Positions 1-7,373 of a stretch of DNA of 13,592 bases are shown here, one piece after another. Origin of the DNA: Candidatus Poribacteria bacterium (lineage in GTDB: Bacteria > Poribacteria > WGA-4E > WGA-3G); contig JAPPMR010000884.1 in NCBI GenBank assembly GCA_028818995.1, positions 1 through 13,592 on the forward strand. The letters are read 5' to 3'. The position numbers were made by a program, and so were the translations under genes. The stretch's first letter is position 1. Every line of letters begins with the position of its first letter. Under the pieces are notes generated by a model that had not been told where the DNA came from, searched no databases, and saw only the letters and a list, made by a program, of their open reading frames with translations.

Positions 1-57
1 AAGAACCGAATTAGTCATAGAAGTGAAGCATTGCGATTAGCACTCAAATTGCTATGA
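1..57 (+). CDS. rdgB: C-terminal end of a probable RdgB/HAM1-type dITP/XTP pyrophosphatase (5' truncated by window)
   Basis: Frame 1 is open from the window edge and ends with TGA at 55-57, encoding 18 residues, KNRISHRSEALRLALKLL. This resembles the extreme C-terminus of the RdgB/HAM1 family, where a Lys-x-x-x-Ser-His-Arg-x-x-Ala-Leu motif near the end contributes to purine nucleotide binding. These enzymes hydrolyse non-canonical dITP/ITP/XTP to monophosphates and keep them out of DNA and RNA. Only the tail is visible, so the call rests on the SHR-x-x-AL motif and its position just before the stop. A chance open frame cannot be excluded, because the segment is so short. Confidence 0.55.
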   Translation, partial: KNRISHRSEALRLALKLL

Positions 58-106
58 GATCGTTCTGTTGTAGCACAATCTGTATGAAGTTTAAATAAAT
101 ATTTCG

Positions 107-179
107 GTAAGGAGCGAGGTTAGGAAACCTCCCCAGCAGCAGGTGCACATCTCTGCTGGCGAGGTTTCCTAACCTCGCT
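107..179 (+). repeat. Long perfect hairpin, REP-like palindrome 1
   Basis: A 19-bp perfect inverted repeat, agcgaggttaggaaacctc at 113-131, pairs with 161-179. After one mismatch a further 7 bp (133-139 with 153-159) pairs around a 13-nt loop. It is preceded by GTAAGGAGCG at 107-116, a one-base variant of the GTAGGAGCG tag on the other palindromes in this window. It lies 50 bp beyond the stop at 57, but no T-run follows, so a dispersed repeat fits better than an intrinsic terminator. Confidence 0.8.
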
Positions 180-268
180 AAATCACCCAATTTATTTTTT
201 AATCTTCATTTAAGCAATATTAAATAATAAATTGTTGATTTTCCAATTTTTCAGCAGGCACTGAACCC

Positions 269-291
269 GTAGGGGCGGGGTTTCCCCGCCC
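269..291 (+). repeat. GTAG-tagged GC-rich palindrome, REP-like 2
   Basis: GTAG at 269-272 leads into an 8-bp perfect stem, gggcgggg at 273-280 with ccccgccc at 284-291, around a TTT loop. A GTAG tetranucleotide followed by a palindrome is the defining layout of REP elements. Confidence 0.7.
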
Positions 292-352
292 GCCATTGAC
301 AGAAAATGTGCCTATTTAATATTCAAACTTGCTTAGATTGTGCCTTGTGAGG

Positions 353-376
353 GCGCAAACTAACAGTTTACGCTAC
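353..376 (-). repeat. GTAG-tagged palindrome on the minus strand, REP-like 3
   Basis: Read on the minus strand, this begins with GTAG (376-373) and forms a 9-bp stem with one mismatch (373-365 with 361-353) around a 3-nt loop. It lies 61 bp from the + strand palindrome at 269-291 and in the opposite orientation. That is how REP units pair in BIME-type repeats. Confidence 0.55.
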
Positions 377-454
377 AGAAAGAGGAGCAGGGGGGTTGGA
401 AAGTTAGGGATTTCAAACATAGCGGACTGAAAGGACGGATCGAGTCAACCACTA

Positions 455-664
455 ATGGATACACTTATAAATTTTCTTATGATTGGCGCAGGGATCGGTG
501 TCAATATTGTCGGACTCTGGTTTGCTGGATATGTAGCAGATCAGGTATGCCACAAGTTCAACATCACCCAATGTGACAAAGGTTATAAAGACAGAAATTG
601 TCGGAAGAAATGTAACAACTCGCAAAGCCCAACGGCAGAAGCAAAACCTTTACACCTACTCTAA
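455..664 (+). CDS. Hypothetical small protein with one predicted membrane segment (doubtful)
   Basis: A 69-codon ATG frame. Residues 5-28 are hydrophobic and glycine-rich (INFLMIGAGIGVNIVGLW then FAGYVA), suitable for a single transmembrane helix. The remainder is polar with four cysteines (32, 40, 49 and 53) and basic residues. I recognise no family. The nearest purine-rich stretch (aaagga, about 430-435) is too far from the ATG for a good ribosome-binding site. It sits between the repeat cluster and the kinase/partner unit. It could be a real small membrane protein, a gene remnant, or a chance ORF. Confidence 0.25.
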   Translation: MDTLINFLMIGAGIGVNIVGLWFAGYVADQVCHKFNITQCDKGYKDRNCRKKCNNSQSPTAEAKPLHLL

Positions 665-779
665 AAGAAGATGTGAATGAAATTTAGGTCTTTGTTTGCT
701 ACCATAACAGCAGGCGAATTTTCTGCTACGCGCAAGATGTTGATGCGGAAGTAGGACTAAAAAGTTAGAAGGTAGTACC

Positions 780-1367
780 TTGTCGAAAAATGTAATAATC
801 ATAGCCGGTCCAAACGGGTCCGGAAAAACGACTTTTGTGTCCGAATATCTCCGCAATTCGGAAATTTCTGTGTATATCAGTGCCGATGCGATCGCAGAAA
901 GACTGGTATCCAGACCGGAGGAGATGGACAGCGTTAAAGTTCAAGCTGGAAGACTTTTTATACAAGAAATCCAGGGGCTTATCCAAGCAGGGACAGATTT
1001 TATTGTAGAGGTGACGCTTGCAGGTAAAGGATTTGCAAGAACTATCTCTCAATTAAAAAGTGCTGGCTGGACGGTTACCATTGTTTTTATTTTTCTCAAA
1101 TCACCTGAGACAAGTGTTGCTCGTGTGCGGAATCGTGTACAGGCGGGCGGACACCATGTGCCAACGGAAGATGTTGTGCGTCGGTTTTATCGGAGCAAGC
1201 GCAACTTTTGGTATATTTACAAGGACATGGTGGATGTGTGGCATCTGTTCTATAATTCTACGGAACACTTTCAAAAAGTCGCTTCAGGTGAGGGTAAAGA
1301 AGTTAAGGTGATTAATGAAGTTTTCTTTAAAATATTTATGCAAGACATTCAGAATGGAGGTGTATAA
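780..1367 (+). CDS. Zeta-toxin-like P-loop kinase (COG4185-type predicted ATPase), probable toxin
   Basis: A 195-residue protein starting at TTG (780), supported by agaagg at 767-772. Residues 5-18 form a beta strand and Walker A loop (IIIAGPNGSGKTT, with GPNGSGKT at 10-17). ISADAIAERL follows (Asp36), and then a helix with QAGRLFIQEIQ. IVEVTLAGKGFARTI near residue 80 and an Arg-rich segment from about 110 (VARVRNRVQAGGHHVP, then VVRRFYRS) correspond to the substrate and lid regions of zeta/AAA_33 kinases. Zeta toxins phosphorylate UDP-N-acetylglucosamine and block cell-wall synthesis. COG4185 members are close relatives whose substrate is mostly unproven. The partner gene overlaps the stop codon, so a toxin-antitoxin role is likely but inferred. 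Confidence 0.8.
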   Translation: MSKNVIIIAGPNGSGKTTFVSEYLRNSEISVYISADAIAERLVSRPEEMDSVKVQAGRLFIQEIQGLIQAGTDFIVEVTLAGKGFARTISQLKSAGWTVTIVFIFLKSPETSVARVRNRVQAGGHHVPTEDVVRRFYRSKRNFWYIYKDMVDVWHLFYNSTEHFQKVASGEGKEVKVINEVFFKIFMQDIQNGGV

Positions 1368-1579
1368 TGCATAACGCCAAGTTAAGCCTTGAAACCCATG
1401 AATCGGCGGATGAGATGCTGCGGATTGGCAATCGTGCCGTCAAAAGAGCACAAGAAGAGAACCGCAAAAAAGGGATTCCGAATGTGTATGATATTAACGG
1501 GCATCGTTACTATGAACTGCCAAATGGTGAATTGACGAAGGAAGACCCGTATCCGTTATTAAAAGAAGAAGACAGATGA
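1367..1579 (+). CDS. Small partner of the zeta-like kinase, candidate antitoxin
   Basis: A 70-residue hydrophilic protein whose ATG shares one base with the TAA of the kinase gene (1365-1369) and has GGAGG at 1356-1360. The first 35 residues are predicted helical and charged (ESADEMLRIGNRAVKRAQEENRKKG). A compact block follows, IPNVYDINGHRYYELPNGEL, ending with acidic residues. Proteins with an Asn-Arg-Ala-Val-x-x-Ala-x-x-Glu-Asn helix and an IPNVY-x-x-NG block are, to my knowledge, found beside COG4185-type kinases and generally annotated hypothetical. It lacks obvious DNA-binding motifs. Antitoxin function is inferred from size, overlap and partner. The order is toxin first, the reverse of the classical epsilon-zeta operon. 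Confidence 0.7.
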   Translation: MHNAKLSLETHESADEMLRIGNRAVKRAQEENRKKGIPNVYDINGHRYYELPNGELTKEDPYPLLKEEDR

Positions 1580-1739
1580 GAACACAACATCTAATTATGA
1601 ATATATACATACTTTCAATACTATTTCGGAAGTAATGTTCTGTCCGGGCAATCTTGATTGCTATTTTCAAGTTTGCCACACATTTATAGTAAAACACAAA
1701 TCGAAATACATACATCGCTATTATTAGAAAGGAAATTTA

Positions 1740-2297
1740 ATGGCAGCATTAAAAGATTTACGAAACGGATTAGTTATCCGACTTGATAATGCCGTCTACA
1801 CGGTTGTAGACTGTCAGCATGTGAAACCCGGAAAAGGAGGTGCATTCGCTCGGACAAAAATTAAGCGTGTAAGTGATGGGGCAGTCCTTGACCGAACTTT
1901 CAGGGCTAATGATACCATTGACACTGTCCGACTCACTGACCAAGAAATGCAATTTCTTTACAGTGAAGGTGACATGCTGTGGTTTATGGACAACGAAACT
2001 TTTGATCAGCATGCGCTTCCCAAAGCACTGCTCGGAGATAGTGTAAAATACTTAAAAGAAGGCGAAACTATAACGGTCAAGATGGATGTTGATACACCGC
2101 TTGCTGTAGAATTGCCGACTTTTGTAGAGCTCAAAATTGTTGAAACTGACCCCGGTTTACGAGGAGATACTGTCAGCGGCGGTTCAAAAACAGCAAAATT
2201 AGAGACCGGTGCTGTCGTGAATGTCCCGCTCTTTGTAAAAAACGAAACCGTAATTAAAGTTGACACTCGGACAGGGAAATACGTTGAAAGGGTTTAA
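1740..2297 (+). CDS. efp: Elongation factor P
   Basis: A 185-residue protein, the normal EF-P length. It begins at ATG 1740 with AAAGGA at 1728-1733. The KOW-like N-terminal domain contains HVKPGKGGAF, with Lys32 in the loop that reaches the peptidyl-transferase centre and is modified in many species. The middle OB domain (about 65-125) and C-terminal OB domain follow. The C-terminal signature is visible as TDPGLRGDTVSGGSKTAKLETGA-type sequence from residue 138. EF-P binds between the ribosomal E and P sites and relieves stalling at polyproline. It heads the run efp-accB-accC, with only 3 nt before accB, so co-transcription is likely. No EpmA/YmfI-type modification gene is in view. Confidence 0.96.
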   Translation: MAALKDLRNGLVIRLDNAVYTVVDCQHVKPGKGGAFARTKIKRVSDGAVLDRTFRANDTIDTVRLTDQEMQFLYSEGDMLWFMDNETFDQHALPKALLGDSVKYLKEGETITVKMDVDTPLAVELPTFVELKIVETDPGLRGDTVSGGSKTAKLETGAVVNVPLFVKNETVIKVDTRTGKYVERV

Positions 2298-2300
2298 AAC

Positions 2301-2786
2301 ATGAAACAAAAAAAACAAAGTGAGAAAGTTGACTCTCCCGCTGATACAGAAGTTACTCCTGACCCTCTCCTACAACGTCTTGAAGAACTCATTGCAATTG
2401 CGGAAAAATCGGATTTGACAACGGTTCGGATTCGTGAAGGTGAAGTAGAAATAGAAATTTCACGCGGCACCACTCAACCTGTCTCAATTAATCCCTCTAT
2501 AACAAGTACCGCTGCACCAACACTCGTCACGGAAGACGAAGCAGGTGACGACATAATTCGCTCACCGATGCCTGCACGTTTTTATCGGGCACCAGCACCC
2601 GATGAACCACCATTTATTGAAGTCGGTGATACTGTTACAGCGGGTGCTTCATTAGCTACACTTGAAGTCATGAAAACTTTTAACGATGTTGAGGCTCCCT
2701 TTGATTGTGAAGTCTTGGAAATTCTTATAGAAGATGGCGAAGCAGTTGAATACAATCAACCCCTCTTTCGAGTGAGGCGAACTTAG
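2301..2786 (+). CDS. accB: Biotin carboxyl carrier protein of acetyl-CoA carboxylase
   Basis: A 161-residue protein. Residues 20-55 are the N-terminal helix and strand region of AccB (LLQRLEELIAIAEKSDLTTV and an EVEIEI strand). Residues 57-85 are a Thr/Pro/Ala-rich linker, and 86-160 form the biotinyl domain. Biotin would attach to Lys125 in LEVMKTFNDV. The residue after the biotinyl lysine is Thr rather than the usual Met (MKM), a variant that leaves the acceptor lysine intact. The segment SPMPARFYRAPAPDEPPFIEVGD starting at 88 includes the thumb-like insertion typical of AccB. It carries CO2 from AccC to the AccA/AccD transferase. It is 3 nt after efp and 4 nt before accC. A start at 2301 gives a lysine-rich N-terminus (MKQKKQ). 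Confidence 0.94.
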   Translation: MKQKKQSEKVDSPADTEVTPDPLLQRLEELIAIAEKSDLTTVRIREGEVEIEISRGTTQPVSINPSITSTAAPTLVTEDEAGDDIIRSPMPARFYRAPAPDEPPFIEVGDTVTAGASLATLEVMKTFNDVEAPFDCEVLEILIEDGEAVEYNQPLFRVRRT

Positions 2787-2790
2787 GACT

Positions 2791-4149
2791 ATGTTTCAAA
2801 AAATATTGATTGCAAACCGCGGTGAGATCGCTATCCGCGTTATCCGTGCCTGTAAAGATATGGATATAAAGACCGTTGCTATTTACTCAACGGCAGACAA
2901 AGACGCTCTCCACGTTGAATACGCTGATGAGGCATACTGCATCGGGCCTCCCCCTTCCGCAGAAAGTTATCTTAAATATGCCAACATTACTGCTGTAGCG
3001 GACTTCGCCAATGTTGATGCAATACATCCTGGTGCAGGATTCCTCGCTGAAGACGCACAGTTTGCTGAAATTTGTGAAGCGCATCAAATCAAATTCATTG
3101 GTCCCTCCATTGATGACCTCAATACTATGGGTGACAAGATTCGTGCGCTTGAAACAGTCGCAAAGGCAGGTTTGAAACTTGTCCCTGGCAGTCAAAACAG
3201 AAAAAGGAAAAAAGATAAAAAAGCCACCGTTGAATCCGCTGAAGAAGCAGCCGAACTTGCAGAAAAAATCGGATATCCGGTTGGAATCAAAGCATCCGCT
3301 GGCGGTGGCGGCCGCGGCATTCGCATCGCACACAATCGTCCCAGTCTGTTCAACTTATTCCATATCGCAAAATCTGAGAGTGAAGCAGCGTTTGGAAATG
3401 CCGATGTTTACATTGAAAAATGGATAGAAGATGCACGCCATATTGAAGTTCAGGTTTTAGGAGATTCTCACGGAAATGTTGTCCATTTCGGAGAACGTGA
3501 ATGCTCTATCCAGCGCAAACAACAGAAACTATTGGAAGAAGCCCCTGCTGCATCTATTTCCGCTAAACTTCGGAATGAAATTTGCAAAGCTGCTGTCAAA
3601 GCCGCTAAGTCAATCGGATACCTAAATGCTGGCACAATTGAGTTTGTCGTTGATAAGAACGAAAACTTCTATTTCCTTGAGATGAATACGCGTATTCAGG
3701 TTGAACACACTATCACCGAGAGCATCACCGGTATTGATCTAATTAAAGAACAGATTCGTCTGGCGATGGGAGAGGAACTTGGATACAACCAATCTGATAT
3801 TCATATCAACGGACACGCGATTGAATGCAGAATCAATGCCGAAGACCCTGCCAATCAGTTTATGCCTTCACCAGGGTTAGTTACAGACTATCAACCTCCC
3901 GGTGGTATCGGCATTCGTGTTGACGGGTATATCTACACAGGCTATACGGTTCCCCCGCACTACGATTCACTCGTTGCAAAATTAATCGCTGTTGGTAGAG
4001 ATCGTGACGAGGCAATTGCCCGATTGAAGCGAGCACTTTCCGAATTTAAGATTGAAGGTATCAATACCACAATTCCACTCCATCAAAATATTCTGAATGA
4101 CGAGCGCTTTCTAAACCGAAATATTTTCACTAACTTCCTAAAAACATGA
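2791..4149 (+). CDS. accC: Biotin carboxylase subunit of acetyl-CoA carboxylase
   Basis: A 452-residue ATP-grasp enzyme of normal length, which carboxylates biotin on AccB using ATP and bicarbonate. The N-terminal domain starts KILIANRGEIAIRVIRAC. ATP-binding and catalytic residues are all present: Lys116, Lys167, the glycine-rich loop GGGGRG at 171-176, His217, Lys246, Glu284, Glu297, Arg301 in MNTRIQVEH, and Arg347. Two deviations stand out. The normally very conserved HPGYGFLSEN reads HPGAGFLAED (79-88), and the loop after VPGS is a lysine/arginine cluster (NRKRKKDKK at 136-144) where relatives have acidic or polar residues. TITE replaces the common PVTE after the QVEH motif. The TGA overlaps the ATG of the next gene (ATGA at 4146-4149). 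Propionyl-CoA carboxylase use is possible but less likely given the efp-accB context. Confidence 0.95.
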   Translation: MFQKILIANRGEIAIRVIRACKDMDIKTVAIYSTADKDALHVEYADEAYCIGPPPSAESYLKYANITAVADFANVDAIHPGAGFLAEDAQFAEICEAHQIKFIGPSIDDLNTMGDKIRALETVAKAGLKLVPGSQNRKRKKDKKATVESAEEAAELAEKIGYPVGIKASAGGGGRGIRIAHNRPSLFNLFHIAKSESEAAFGNADVYIEKWIEDARHIEVQVLGDSHGNVVHFGERECSIQRKQQKLLEEAPAASISAKLRNEICKAAVKAAKSIGYLNAGTIEFVVDKNENFYFLEMNTRIQVEHTITESITGIDLIKEQIRLAMGEELGYNQSDIHINGHAIECRINAEDPANQFMPSPGLVTDYQPPGGIGIRVDGYIYTGYTVPPHYDSLVAKLIAVGRDRDEAIARLKRALSEFKIEGINTTIPLHQNILNDERFLNRNIFTNFLKT

Positions 4150-5891
4150 AATCCTTTATAGGTACAACATCGGAAAGATGGCGTGTTCTAAAATATGTTT
4201 GTTACATTGTAGTGTTGATATTTATCACAATACATGCACTCGCACAACCCGCTACCTTCGTTGATGTAACACTTGAATCAGGTATCCGCTTTCAGCACTC
4301 AAAAGGTGTTCGTTCCAGTTTACTACCTGAAGATATGGGTTCGGGCGCAGGTTTTGCCGATATAGATAATGATGGCGACCTCGATCTCTATATTGTAAAT
4401 ATACCTGGGCCATTCTCAGAAACACCATCCAAACCTTCCTCACATCTCAAAAAGACCGCTACAACATCTGCAAATGTACTTTACCGGAATAATGGTGACG
4501 GCACATTTACTGACATTACAGATACTGCCAAAGTTGGAGATACAGGATACGGTATGGGCTGTGTTTTCGCAGATTTCAATGGGGATGGAAATGTCGATCT
4601 CTATGTGACAAATTATGGAGAAAATGTACTTTATCAAAACAATGGTAACGGCACATTTACTGATGTAACAAAGATAGCGGGAGTCGGTTGTCCGTTGTGG
4701 AGTACTGGTACCGCATTTGCTGATTACGACGGGGACAACGATTTAGACCTATATGTTTGTAATTACGTCAAGTATGATCTGAAAAAGTTTGAACAGCAGA
4801 AGGAGGAATCCCTGCAATCAGGTAAATTCGTGCCAAATGCCCTGAATCCTACCGCCTTTGAACCACAAGATAATGTGTTTTACCGAAACAACGGTGACGG
4901 AACGTTTACCGATATTACTGATGAAGCAGGCGTAGCAGCACCCGGCGGCAGGAGTATGCAAGCCATTTTCAGTGACTTTGACAATGACAATGATATGGAC
5001 CTGTACGTCGCAAACGATACTTCTGAAAACGACATTTTTCGTAATGAGGGAAACGGCACGTTTACCGATGTTAGTGCTGACTCATGGGCTGCAGACTTTC
5101 GCGGATCAATGGGTTTGGCTGCGGGGGATTACGATGCAGACGGAGATATTGACCTCTTTATCAGTCATTGGATAGATCAGGAATATGTTCTCTACAGCAA
5201 TTTGTTGCAGGAAAGCGAAGCGATAGAAAATAGTAATCCCAAACGTATACGATTTGTAGACGAAGCCTATTCTGCTATGCTTGCAGAAGTCACATTAAAA
5301 GAAATTGGATGGGGCACCTCTCTCTTTGACTATGACAACGATGGGGATTTGGATATCTTTGTAGCAAACGGCAGCACATTTCAGAAACTTGACCAACCTG
5401 AAGTGCTTATCCCGCAACATAATCAGTTGTTTCGGAATGAAGGTGATGGCACTTTCAGTGATGTGAGTAAAAGCATGGGTATTACCAATCTTCCCGCGCG
5501 TGTCAGCCGTGGCACTGCGTTTGGTGATTATGACAACGATGGGGATGTAGATATATTCATTGCCAATAACTATGACCGACCAACCCTATTACGGAACAAT
5601 TCCGTTGATTTGAGTAACAGCAATAATTGGCTGCACGTTAAGTTAGTGGGTGAAAACCCAAATCGAAACGCTGTCGGTGCAAAAATTCAACTCAAAACTG
5701 CAAATTCTACTCAGATACGAGAAATTTACGCAGGCGAAAGTTACATGTCTGCTAACAGTTTCATCGCTGAATTCGGATTGGGAAAAACCACTCAGGTACA
5801 AACGCTGCAGATCACTTGGACCAATGGTAAGATACAAACGCTTCAAAATGTATCAGTAAATCAGATGATACAGGTTACGCAGAAACCGTAG
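4146..5891 (+). CDS. Secreted CRTAC1-family protein with FG-GAP/VCBS repeats and an ASPIC/UnbV domain
   Basis: A 581-residue protein. A hydrophobic segment (about 15-33, ending ALA-Q) is a likely signal peptide with cleavage near residue 33. At least seven FG-GAP-type calcium-binding repeats follow, each with a D-x-D-x-D-G-D-x-D-L/I loop (first DIDNDGDLDLY, last DYDNDGDVDIF), with LYRNNGDGTFTDIT-like linkers between them. This predicts a beta-propeller. The last ~85 residues (from NNWLHVKLVGENPN) match the ASPIC/UnbV domain with NAVGAKI and the C-terminal TWTNGKIQTL. Such proteins are exported and probably bind ligands or carbohydrate through calcium, and no enzyme activity is established. 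Its ATG overlaps the accC stop (ATGA), implying translational coupling although the functions look unrelated. Confidence 0.92.
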   Translation: MKSFIGTTSERWRVLKYVCYIVVLIFITIHALAQPATFVDVTLESGIRFQHSKGVRSSLLPEDMGSGAGFADIDNDGDLDLYIVNIPGPFSETPSKPSSHLKKTATTSANVLYRNNGDGTFTDITDTAKVGDTGYGMGCVFADFNGDGNVDLYVTNYGENVLYQNNGNGTFTDVTKIAGVGCPLWSTGTAFADYDGDNDLDLYVCNYVKYDLKKFEQQKEESLQSGKFVPNALNPTAFEPQDNVFYRNNGDGTFTDITDEAGVAAPGGRSMQAIFSDFDNDNDMDLYVANDTSENDIFRNEGNGTFTDVSADSWAADFRGSMGLAAGDYDADGDIDLFISHWIDQEYVLYSNLLQESEAIENSNPKRIRFVDEAYSAMLAEVTLKEIGWGTSLFDYDNDGDLDIFVANGSTFQKLDQPEVLIPQHNQLFRNEGDGTFSDVSKSMGITNLPARVSRGTAFGDYDNDGDVDIFIANNYDRPTLLRNNSVDLSNSNNWLHVKLVGENPNRNAVGAKIQLKTANSTQIREIYAGESYMSANSFIAEFGLGKTTQVQTLQITWTNGKIQTLQNVSVNQMIQVTQKP

Positions 5892-5908
5892 CTTATATTT
5901 TACCTACT

Positions 5909-7321
5909 ATGAACACCAACTCCAAAATCTCAAAACAAGCACCCCCTTCAATCTCACCAAAATCTGCTCTGTTGACAGAATCTGAGATGGCACTGTTCGT
6001 AGACTACTATCAACTCACGATGGGGCAAGCAGATTTAAAAAACCGAAACAATGCTATTATTACTGCCAATTACTATGTCCGCAAAATCCCACAAGGTGAA
6101 TATCTCATCGCAGCAGGTCTTGAGCAGGTTATCCACTTTGTACTGAATTTACGTTTTACCGATGCTACACTCGACTGGTTAGCACAGAGCGGCGAATTAG
6201 ATAGAGACTACCTCGAATCGTTGAAAGATTTTCGATTTGACGGTTCCATTTACGCAGTTCCTGAAGGCACTCCTGTTTTTCCAAACGAGCCGATTATCAA
6301 CGTTACCGGCAGATCCCGGGATGTTCAACTATTTGAGACATATCTGCTCTGTGTGATGAACTTTCAAACGTTGATTGCGACAAAAGCCTCGCGAATTGTC
6401 CTCGCAGCAAGAGGGAAACCGGTCTTGGATTTCGGTGCAAGACGCGCACACGGCAGAGATGCCGGTATCCTTGCTGCGCGCGCTTCCTTTATCGGTGGTG
6501 CAAACGGCACATCGCTTGTGCTTGCGGGACGTTATTTCGATATCCCCTACGTCGGTACGATGGCGCATAAATTTGTCATGGAACGTCCCACAGAGGTTGA
6601 TGCCTTCCGAGATTACGCTAACGTTTTCCCACACAACACGACACTTCTGATTGATACCTACAATACGTTAGAGGGAGCAAGAAATGCGTGTATCGTTGCG
6701 CATGAGATGGAAGCGCGCGGTGCACGACTAAAAGCCGTAAGATTGGATAGCGGCGATCTTTTGTTACTCAGTAAGGAAGTCCGCCGTATTCTTGATACTG
6801 CGGAACTTGATTATGTTCAGATTATCGCCAGCCATGACCTTGATGAATTTGAGATACATAATTTACTTGAGAAAGGGGCACCGATTGATGGTTTCGGAGT
6901 CGGCACGCGTCTTGCGACTGGTGCTAACTTTAATTCCGTTACTGGTGAGGGCGGACCTTCCGCGCTCGGTGGTGTCTTCAAATCAGTTGAACGTGACGGT
7001 ATCCCTGTTGGTAAACAGTCACTTGATGAACCTGCCAAAGCCACGTTACCCGGAAGAAAGCAGATCTATCGGTATACTGATGCAAAGGGAAACTATATTA
7101 AGGACAGTATCATGCTCTGGAATGAACCGCTATCCGATGGACAACCGCTTTTAATTCCCATTGTCAAAGGCGGAGAATTGGTGTATAATTTTCCAAGTTT
7201 GGCAAACATTCAGGAACGGTCAAGGGCAGAACTTATGAGATTGCATAAATCTCATAAAACCTTAACCGATGCGAAACCCTATCCGGTTGAAATACATCCG
7301 GTGTTAAAAAAAATATATTAA
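5909..7321 (+). CDS. pncB: Nicotinate phosphoribosyltransferase
   Basis: A 470-residue NAPRTase, which makes nicotinate mononucleotide from nicotinate and PRPP in the NAD salvage (Preiss-Handler) pathway. Visible motifs are VDYYQLTM (31-38), FGARRAHGRDAG from 175, GTMAHKFVM (216-224, with His220 at the position autophosphorylated during ATP-coupled turnover), LIDTYNTLEGARNA, RLDSGDL (278-284) and GFGVGTRLAT (328-337). The start at 5909 lacks a clear Shine-Dalgarno. A second in-frame ATG at 5987 (Met27, just before ALFVDYYQ) would also preserve the domain. It begins 17 nt after the CRTAC1-family gene. Its last 58 codons recur twice downstream, and it ends EIHPVLKKIY whereas the copies read EIH-x-GL. 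Confidence 0.95.
   Translation: MNTNSKISKQAPPSISPKSALLTESEMALFVDYYQLTMGQADLKNRNNAIITANYYVRKIPQGEYLIAAGLEQVIHFVLNLRFTDATLDWLAQSGELDRDYLESLKDFRFDGSIYAVPEGTPVFPNEPIINVTGRSRDVQLFETYLLCVMNFQTLIATKASRIVLAARGKPVLDFGARRAHGRDAGILAARASFIGGANGTSLVLAGRYFDIPYVGTMAHKFVMERPTEVDAFRDYANVFPHNTTLLIDTYNTLEGARNACIVAHEMEARGARLKAVRLDSGDLLLLSKEVRRILDTAELDYVQIIASHDLDEFEIHNLLEKGAPIDGFGVGTRLATGANFNSVTGEGGPSALGGVFKSVERDGIPVGKQSLDEPAKATLPGRKQIYRYTDAKGNYIKDSIMLWNEPLSDGQPLLIPIVKGGELVYNFPSLANIQERSRAELMRLHKSHKTLTDAKPYPVEIHPVLKKIY
7161..7189 (+). promoter_or_regulatory. Candidate sigma70 promoter inside the pncB 3' end
   Basis: TTGTCA at 7161-7166 and a perfect TATAAT at 7184-7189 are separated by 17 bp. It lies 185 bp upstream of the desaturase start. 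The same arrangement persists in the tail copy at 9877-9905. The bases also encode conserved pncB residues (IVK and VYN), so the match may be coincidental. Confidence 0.35.
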
Positions 7322-7373
7322 CAAAACTTCCGTAAATTTCATAGGCAACAGCCTAACAAGGAGAATCACAATA

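Larger units (their letters stand above)
73..343. repeat. AT-rich imperfect inverted-repeat region enclosing two palindromes (possible composite non-autonomous element)
   Basis: The gene-free stretch 58-454 is built of nested inverted repeats. The nine bases gcacaatct at 73-81 are exactly complementary to 335-343, and both ends continue inward into related AT-rich sequence with aagttt and aat runs. The region 82-105 (atgaagtttaaat) is loosely complementary to 188-212. The region 211-226 (taagcaatattaaata) is complementary in two blocks to 313-334. Each arm pair encloses one GC-rich palindrome. No convincing target-site duplication is visible outside 73 and 343. I see no gene or clear promoter in this stretch. 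Confidence 0.4.

Noticed and set aside
113..179. Hairpin considered as the intrinsic terminator of the gene ending at 57
   Set aside because: The stem is very long and perfect, but no T-run follows on either strand, and it carries the REP-like tag shared with other intergenic sites.
1654..1690. TTGATT and TATAGT upstream of efp considered as a promoter
   Set aside because: The spacing is about 25 bp, too long for a sigma70 promoter. No better pair was found in 1580-1739.
4360..5570. Repeated GAYTAYGACAACGATGG-like DNA in the FG-GAP gene considered as a nucleotide repeat array
   Set aside because: The periodic similarity is explained by the calcium-binding protein repeats (D-x-D-x-D-G-D). 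The spacing is irregular and no CRISPR-like direct repeats with unique spacers exist.
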